Positions 29,375 to 34,120 of a DNA stretch of 34,120 nucleotides are shown piece by piece. Position 1 is the first letter of the stretch. Each line of letters opens with the position of its first letter. The stretch lies in NCBI RefSeq assembly GCF_017614955.1, contig NZ_WVUH01000024.1, positions 1 to 34,120 of the forward strand, written 5' to 3'. The notes below the pieces were generated by a model that ran no database searches, had not been told where the DNA came from, and saw nothing but the letters and a program-made list of their open reading frames with translations. The DNA is from Micromonospora echinofusca (GTDB lineage Bacteria > Actinomycetota > Actinomycetes > Mycobacteriales > Micromonosporaceae). The position numbers and the translations under genes were made by a program.

Positions 29375-31263
29375 GCCCCTGCGACCCGCCAGAGCCAGAC
29401 GTCGTCGACCCGTTCGGGCGGGCCGAGCAGGGCGGTGGTGGTGCGCAGCAGCACGTCGGCGTCGACGGGGAACTTCGCGCCGTGCACCCGGTCGGCCAGT
29501 ACCACCACGTCCACCCGCCAGTACCGCAGGTCGTCGCGGACCAACCGCCGGGTCCCGTCGGTGACGATCGGCACCGCGCCGTACTGCGCGGCCTGCATCA
29601 GCAGCGTGTCGAACGTGCGTGGGACCGGACCGATCCGGCCCCGGCCGTCCGGGCCACCCGGCCCGAGGAAGAACCCGGCCGGCAGGGCGAACTCACCCTG
29701 CCGGTGGGCCAGGGCGTACGCCTGCCAGCGCTGCCCGTCCGGGGTGACGTCCACGGTCAGCGGTACCGGGGTGAGCACCCCGCCCGGTGGGACGTACCGC
29801 TGCCAGGTGCCGGCGGTGATGAAGGTCGGGACCGGTTCCCGTTCCCGGGTCAGCAGCGGCGTGGGCAGCAGCGGGAGCAGCGCCACCGCGTACGCCACCC
29901 ACCACGCCACCCTCGACCGGCTCCCGGGCCGGGCGCGCAGCAGGGCCACCGCCCCGGCCAGCAGCAGGCCGACCAGCGGGGCGACCACCAGCGCCAACCG
30001 CGACGGCAGCGCCGCGTTGATCACCGGAAACTGCCCGAGGAGCGCGAAGGGCAGCGGTACGTCGGTGTAGGTGCCGTCGAGTTTCGCCCGGGGACCCCAG
30101 GAGAGCACCGTGAAGACCAGTGCGGTCACCCCGATCGCGGTCAGGGTGGCCCGGTGGGCCCGGTCGGCGTACCGCCAGAGCAGCCCGAAACAGGCGACGG
30201 CGAGCAGCAGCAGGGGTACCCCGAAGAAGCTGTTCTCCTCGGTCGGGTTCGGCGCGAGGGTGGTGTCCCAACCAACCAGCCCGGCCAGGCTCCGTTGCGG
30301 GTACGCCCCGAACGCGGCGATGTCCTCGGCGTGGATCACCGGGTCGAAACCGGTGCCGTGGAACCGCTGCGGGCCGGCGAAGTGCAGCCAGAGCGGGTAC
30401 CCCAGCAGGATGCCGGCGGTCGACGCGGTCACCGCGAGCCCCCGGACGAAGGTGGGCAGCGCGGCCCGGGCCTCGGCCCGCCGGGCCGGGTGCAGGGCCC
30501 AGACGGTCAGGAAGACCCCGACGGCGAGTGCGGTGAAGAACAACCCCTCGGCGGCGATCGAGAAGGCGACCGCGACGAGCACCCCGAGCAGCACCCCGTT
30601 ACGCAGCCAACGCAGCCGGCGCCACACCGAGCCGGGGCGGCCCGGCGTCGGGTCGGGCCGGTCCGGTTCCCGGAGCGCGAAGGTCCGCCACACCAGCAGC
30701 GGTACCAGCCAACCGGCGGTCCAGTTGAGGTGCGCGTTGGCGTGCGACACCATGCCGGGTGCGAAGCCGATGAACAGCCCGCCCACGGCGGCGGCGACCG
30801 GATCCCCGACCAGGTGCCGGGAGAGCAGCCAGTACCAGGCCACGGCGGTGGCGGCGAGGTTCAGCGTGAGGATGACCAGGAACGTGGCGGGCGGACCGAT
30901 CAGGTAGGTCAGCGGGGCGAAGACCGCCGCGTACACCGTGATCGAGGTGTTGACCGCGAGGTTGACGCCGTCCGGGACGTTCAGCAGGTACGTGTAGAGC
31001 GGGTTGTCGCCGTGGGTCAGTGCGTGCGCGCCGAAGGCGAGCAGCCACTCGAAGAGCGCCTGGTCGCTGGAGTTGACGGTGACGGCCCGCCCGTCCGGGT
31101 TCCGCCACAGCCCCACGGTCACCCAGACGGCCAGCGCGAGCGCGGCGACCAGCACCACCACGTCGACCCGGCGGCGGGCCGACCGGCACACCGGTACGTC
31201 GGCGGCGCCGGACGGCGGGTCGGGCTGCGGCGGCCCGTTGACCTGAGACGGCGATGTCGGCAC
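29371..31263 (-). CDS. polytopic membrane glycosyltransferase-like protein (GT-C type)
   Basis: Predicted 630-aa membrane protein. A Pro-rich cytosolic N-terminus (about 1-28) precedes 11-13 membrane segments. The first outer loop, about 46-80, carries SSDQALFEWLLAFGAHAL, an acidic position like the catalytic Asp of GT-C enzymes. Further motifs are FAPGMVSHANAHLNW and a soluble C-terminal region (YVPPGGVLTPVPL, DVVVLADRVHG). The substrate is unknown. The GTG at 31263 is chosen because TAACGT (minus strand, 31276-31271) is 7 nt upstream, and the frame before it is atypical. Its stop overlaps the start of the beta-propeller gene. A 58-bp element lies just upstream of its promoter. Confidence 0.8.
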   Translation of the reverse strand: MPTSPSQVNGPPQPDPPSGAADVPVCRSARRRVDVVVLVAALALAVWVTVGLWRNPDGRAVTVNSSDQALFEWLLAFGAHALTHGDNPLYTYLLNVPDGVNLAVNTSITVYAAVFAPLTYLIGPPATFLVILTLNLAATAVAWYWLLSRHLVGDPVAAAVGGLFIGFAPGMVSHANAHLNWTAGWLVPLLVWRTFALREPDRPDPTPGRPGSVWRRLRWLRNGVLLGVLVAVAFSIAAEGLFFTALAVGVFLTVWALHPARRAEARAALPTFVRGLAVTASTAGILLGYPLWLHFAGPQRFHGTGFDPVIHAEDIAAFGAYPQRSLAGLVGWDTTLAPNPTEENSFFGVPLLLLAVACFGLLWRYADRAHRATLTAIGVTALVFTVLSWGPRAKLDGTYTDVPLPFALLGQFPVINAALPSRLALVVAPLVGLLLAGAVALLRARPGSRSRVAWWVAYAVALLPLLPTPLLTREREPVPTFITAGTWQRYVPPGGVLTPVPLTVDVTPDGQRWQAYALAHRQGEFALPAGFFLGPGGPDGRGRIGPVPRTFDTLLMQAAQYGAVPIVTDGTRRLVRDDLRYWRVDVVVLADRVHGAKFPVDADVLLRTTTALLGPPERVDDVWLWRVAGA

Positions 31264-31270
31264 GGGCCGG

Positions 31271-31276
31271 ACGTTA
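31271..31276 (-). promoter_or_regulatory. -10 box of leaderless GT-C/propeller operon
   Basis: TAACGT read on the minus strand, 7 nt before the GTG at 31263. The -35 position falls at the edge of the adjoining 58-bp element (31301). Confidence 0.5.
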
Positions 31277-31300
31277 CCAACCACAACCCCGCCCACCGTG

Positions 31301-31358
31301 CAAGGAAGGGCCCCCTCTTATCGCTTTTGGTAGAGGAAGGGCCCCTTCCTAACACCCG
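31301..31358. repeat. 58-bp twin-palindrome element, copy 5
   Basis: Same orientation as copies 1, 2 and 4. It lies between divergent promoters (GT-C gene and esterase), a position where a terminator is not expected. Confidence 0.93.
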
Positions 31359-31403
31359 AACCCCGGGCACACCTCAACGTCGGTGAATGTGTGAACCCGG
31401 CCC

Positions 31404-31434
31404 ATGTCATTGCTCTGACACATCGTCGTAACGT
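31404..31434 (+). promoter_or_regulatory. esterase promoter region
   Basis: -10-like TAACGT (31429-31434) about 50 bp before the esterase start, preceded by the inverted repeat TGTCA-TTGCTC-TGACA (31405-31420), a possible operator overlapping the -35 region. Confidence 0.4.
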
Positions 31435-31486
31435 CCTGGCAATCCCGGGGTGACCCAGTTCACATCCCATGATCAGGAGGCCGCCG

Positions 31487-32695
31487 ATGCGCCGCCGCTC
31501 CTCGACCCTGCTCACCCGGTTGGCCGGCGTCGTCGCCGGTACCGTCCTGGTGGCCGCCGCCGTCCTCGTCGGCACCGCTCCCGCCCAGGCGGCCACCCTC
31601 ACCCAGGTGACCGGCTTCGGTTCCAACCCCGGCAACCTCGCCATGTACGCCTACCGTCCGGACGGGCTGCCGACCGGCGCGCCGGCCGTGGTGCTGCTGC
31701 ACGGCTGCACGCAGAACGCGAACACCTACTTCACCAACTCCGGCTGGCGGAAGTACGCCGACCAGTGGCAGTTCGCGCTGATCGTGCCCGAGCAGAAGTC
31801 CGCCAACAACGCCAACGCCTGCTTCAACTGGTTCGAGCCGGGGGACACCCGACGCGGCCAGGGCGAGGCACTGTCGATCAAGCAGATGGTGGACCACGCC
31901 AGGACCAGCTACGGCACCGGGCGGGTCTACGTCAGCGGGCTCTCCGCCGGTGGCGCGATGGTTTCCGCGATGCTCGCCGCGTACCCGGATGTCTTCACCG
32001 CCGGTTCGGTCGTCGCGGGCGTGCCCCACGGCTGCGCGACCAGCACGGTGACCGCCTTCTCCTGCATGAGCCCCGGGGTGGACAGGACCCCCGCCCAGTG
32101 GGGTGACCTGGTCCGCAACGCCTATCCCGGGTACTCCGGCCCCCGGCCGAGGGTGGCCGTCTGGCACGGCACCAGCGACTACACGGTGGCCGTGGCCAAC
32201 GCCACCGAGTCCCGGGACCAGTGGACCGACGTGCTCGGCGTGTCGCAGACCCCGACCGGGACCGCGTCGCTGCCCGGGGGCACCACCCTGGAGCGGTACG
32301 GCGCGGACGTGGTGCGCGTCTACCGGGTCGGTGGAATGGGCCACGGCACCCCGGTCGACCCGGGCACCGGCGCCGACCAGTGCGGCACCGCCGGGGCGTA
32401 CTTCCTGGACACCATCTGTTCGGCGTACCGGGACGCGGTCTTCTTCGGACTCGACGGCGTGGGCGGCGGTCCGAGCCCGACCCCGACGGCGACCGCCAGT
32501 CCGACTCCCTCGCCGACCGCCACGCCGGTCTGCGTCACCGCGAGCAACTACGCGCACGTCACCGCCGGTCGGGCCTACGTCTCCCTGGGGTACGCCTACG
32601 CGCTCGGCTCGAACCAGCGGATGGGCCTGTACAACACGTTCTACACGACCAGCCTGAAGCAGACCGGCACCAACTACTGGGTCGTCGGCTGCTGA
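31487..32695 (+). CDS. secreted PHB-depolymerase-family esterase
   Basis: Predicted 402-aa secreted alpha/beta-hydrolase of the extracellular poly(3-hydroxybutyrate) depolymerase/feruloyl-esterase family. Signal peptide: MRRRSS, a hydrophobic core, cleavage after AQA near residue 35. Catalytic parts: LHGCTQ (oxyanion hole), Ser153 in SGLSAGG, Asp in WHGTSDYTV and His in GGMGHGTP. A Pro/Ser/Thr linker (PSPTPTATASPTPSP) joins a small C-terminal domain of about 55 residues with a Cys near each end (VCVTASNYAHV...YWVVGC), probably a disulfide-bonded polymer- or glycan-binding module. The real substrate (polyester, aryl ester) is undecided. The ATG at 31487 has AGGAGG 6 nt upstream. The gene is bracketed by inverted 58-bp elements. 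Confidence 0.92.
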   Translation: MRRRSSTLLTRLAGVVAGTVLVAAAVLVGTAPAQAATLTQVTGFGSNPGNLAMYAYRPDGLPTGAPAVVLLHGCTQNANTYFTNSGWRKYADQWQFALIVPEQKSANNANACFNWFEPGDTRRGQGEALSIKQMVDHARTSYGTGRVYVSGLSAGGAMVSAMLAAYPDVFTAGSVVAGVPHGCATSTVTAFSCMSPGVDRTPAQWGDLVRNAYPGYSGPRPRVAVWHGTSDYTVAVANATESRDQWTDVLGVSQTPTGTASLPGGTTLERYGADVVRVYRVGGMGHGTPVDPGTGADQCGTAGAYFLDTICSAYRDAVFFGLDGVGGGPSPTPTATASPTPSPTATPVCVTASNYAHVTAGRAYVSLGYAYALGSNQRMGLYNTFYTTSLKQTGTNYWVVGC

Positions 32696-32702
32696 CGGGG
32701 TT

Positions 32703-32760
32703 CGGGTGTTAACAAGGGCCCCTTCCTCTACCGAAAGCGTTAAGAAGGGGCCCTTCCTTA
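32703..32760. repeat. 58-bp twin-palindrome element, copy 6 (inverted)
   Basis: Opposite orientation to copy 5, facing it across the esterase gene. Its terminal TTA (32758-32760) is the TAA stop codon of the TIGR01777 gene on the minus strand. Confidence 0.93.
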
Positions 32761-33654
32761 CGTCAGGGCGGCGTGCAGGGCGCCGGCCAGGTCGGGGTGC
32801 CGCCAGGTGAAGCCGGCCCGGGTGAGCACCCCGGGCAGGACCCGGGTACTGGTCAACGCCTCGGTGGCGAACCCGCCGAGAGCCAGCTTGAGGGCGATCG
32901 CCGGGATCGGGATGACCGCCGGCCGGTGCACGGCGGCAGCCAGCTCCCGGGTGAACTCGGCGTTGGTCACCGGACGCGGGCCCACCACGTTCACCGCCCC
33001 GGCGAGGTCGGCCCGGTCGAGCAGGAAGCGTACGGCCTCCAGCCAGTCGGTCATCGCGATCCACGGCACCCACTGCCGGCCGCTGCCGAGCCGCCCGGCG
33101 ATGCCGAGCTTGAACGGCAGCAACTGCGGCTTGAGCAGGCCGCCGTCCCGGTGCAGCGGCAGGCCGGTGCGGAGTCGGACCACGCGTACCCCGGCGTCCT
33201 CGGCCGGCCGGGTGGCCGCCTCCCAGACCCGGGCCACGTCGGCGAGGAACCCGTTGCCGGCCGGTGCGTCCTCCTCGACCGGCCGGTCGCCGGTGTTGCC
33301 GTACCAACCGACGGCGGAGGAGTTGAGCAGCACCTTCGGCCGGTCGGCGGTAGGTAGCCCGGCGATGGTGACGGCGAGCGTGGTGGTGCTGTCCACCCGG
33401 CTGGACCGGATCAGCGCCCTGTACGCGGCGTTCCACCGCTTGTCGCCGACCCCGGCACCGGCCAGGTTGACGATCGCGTCCGCCCCGGCCACGGCGGCCG
33501 GGTCCAGGTGGGCCGACGTCGGGTCCCACCGGACCTCGTCGGCGCCCCGGGTCGGGCGGCGTACCAGCCGGACGACCCGGTGCCCGTCGGCGGTGAGCCG
33601 GTCGGCCAGCCGGGTACCGAGGAAGCCGGACGCGCCGGCCATGAGGATCCGCAT
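32758..33654 (-). CDS. TIGR01777-family NAD(P)-binding oxidoreductase/epimerase
   Basis: Predicted 298-aa SDR-type protein of the YfcH/TIGR01777 group; biochemical role not established. Seen: the N-terminal Rossmann motif MAGASGFLGTRL, IVNLAGAGVGDKRW, SSAVGWYGNTGDRPVEE (SDR catalytic Ser and Tyr), GRQWVPWIAMTDWLEAVRFLL, and the C-terminal domain with LLGFxW-like LTRAGFTWRHPDL. Its orthologue (Rv2216) is next to lipB in Mycobacterium; here four other features separate them. The ATG at 33654 gives the usual MRILMAGASG; a GTG at 33672 is possible. Its stop TAA is the end triplet of a 58-bp element, so the element is flush with the coding end. Confidence 0.93.
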   Translation of the reverse strand: MRILMAGASGFLGTRLADRLTADGHRVVRLVRRPTRGADEVRWDPTSAHLDPAAVAGADAIVNLAGAGVGDKRWNAAYRALIRSSRVDSTTTLAVTIAGLPTADRPKVLLNSSAVGWYGNTGDRPVEEDAPAGNGFLADVARVWEAATRPAEDAGVRVVRLRTGLPLHRDGGLLKPQLLPFKLGIAGRLGSGRQWVPWIAMTDWLEAVRFLLDRADLAGAVNVVGPRPVTNAEFTRELAAAVHRPAVIPIPAIALKLALGGFATEALTSTRVLPGVLTRAGFTWRHPDLAGALHAALT

Positions 33655-33775
33655 GTTCTTATCTTCGGTCACCGCGGGCCGTCCGGATGCGGCTGTGCCC
33701 GATGCGGTGGTAGGGGACGGCCGGTCGGGTGCGTCGCTGCCGGCCGGTGGATCGGATACCGCAGCCCGGACGTGT

Positions 33776-34120
33776 TCAGTACGACGGGGCCAGCGCCACC
33801 TGGGCGTTGTGCCGTTCGATGCCCTGCGCCGCCAGCAGCGACCCGGCCACCAGGTACGCGATCCAGGTCAACGGCATGGTCACGATGCCGACCGCGAGGA
33901 AGAGCAGGAAGAAGTTGATCCAGAACATGCCCCAGAAGGAGAACATCAGGATCACCCCGGCGGTGGTCCGGCCGGCGTAGAGGTTGCCCACACCGAAGAC
34001 CCCGAACAGGCCCAGGACCAGTTCGAGCGCGACCGCCGCGCCAGCCGACTTCTGCGGTACGGCCACCACCATCGGCGCGGCGTACGGCACCGGGGCGGCC
34101 GGGTGGTGGCCGTACCGCAG
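33776..34120 (-). CDS. TM2-domain membrane protein (5' end outside window)
   Basis: Partial protein, at least 114 residues visible. A Tyr/Pro/His-rich N-terminal stretch (LRYGHHPAAPVPYAAP) runs off the window edge with an open frame, typical of TM2 proteins. A GTG at 34090 could be an internal start giving 104 aa. The TM2 domain is visible as AVALELVLGLFGVFGVGNLYAGRT followed by three hydrophobic segments; the G-x-x-x-F-Y/LYAG turn between the first two helices is the family mark. Function unknown. It is transcribed toward the TIGR01777 gene, 120 bp away. Confidence 0.85.
   Translation of the reverse strand: MRYGHHPAAPVPYAAPMVVAVPQKSAGAAVALELVLGLFGVFGVGNLYAGRTTAGVILMFSFWGMFWINFFLLFLAVGIVTMPLTWIAYLVAGSLLAAQGIERHNAQVALAPSY

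Noticed and set aside
31301..31358. Ordinary rho-independent terminator
   Set aside because: No T-tract, and the copy sits between divergent promoters where a terminator is not expected.

Overview
The window is very GC-rich chromosomal DNA from an actinobacterium, most likely a Micromonosporaceae member (Micromonospora/Salinispora type). This rests on the dense GC3-rich codon use, the many GTG starts, the TAnnnT -10 boxes placed 6-8 nt before start codons (leaderless transcripts), and gene content. The backbone follows the actinobacterial nitrogen/lipoate block known from Mycobacterium (TIGR01777 oxidoreductase - lipB - lipA - DUF4191 - RDD - glnA1 - glnE - glnA2 - panB), interrupted by lineage-specific genes. 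No rRNA, tRNA, CRISPR array or transposase gene was seen.

Layout. 1-3.1 kb: panB and nadE (minus strand). 3.2-5.8 kb: glnA2, a DUF350 membrane protein and a WYL regulator (plus). 5.84-9.6 kb: a 4 x 32-bp tandem repeat, two inverted repeats and a 1107-aa NACHT/NLR-like NTPase, probably an immune-type accessory gene sitting between the WYL regulator and a VOC-fold gene. 10.1-12.7 kb: a 73-bp long-stem palindrome with a short repeat array, a small exported protein, an LD-carboxypeptidase and, divergently, a class I glutamine amidotransferase followed by glnE. 15.7-20.4 kb: an integral membrane protein and two tandem MptB-like GT-C mannosyltransferases. 20.4-23.2 kb: a 176-bp islet between inverted repeats, a small winged-helix protein, glnA1 and an RDD membrane protein. 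23.4-27.9 kb: DUF4191 protein, lipA, a T-box-controlled archaeal-type AspRS, lipB. 27.9-34.1 kb: a membrane-anchored beta-propeller protein overlapping a GT-C-like membrane protein, a secreted PHB-depolymerase-like esterase, a TIGR01777 oxidoreductase and a TM2 protein cut by the window edge.

How the genes work together. GlnA1 carries the adenylylation tyrosine motif that GlnE modifies. GlnA2 lacks it, fitting the GlnA2 class reported in Streptomyces to glutamylate polyamines. Both glutamine synthetase genes have GlnR-like GTAAC-N6-GAAAC boxes upstream. LipB and LipA make the lipoyl cofactor.

Most unusual: (i) six copies of an exactly 58-bp element made of two tandem near-palindromes, sitting at gene ends, supplying stop codons, extending one protein and facing each other around two segments; (ii) a T-box leader with a GAC (Asp) specifier, a tRNA-Asp-matching UGGC bulge and an apparent translational switch on a predicted non-discriminating AspRS; (iii) tandem repeats that include the stop codons of nadE, the RDD gene, lipA and lipB; (iv) the NACHT gene with its repeat-rich upstream region.
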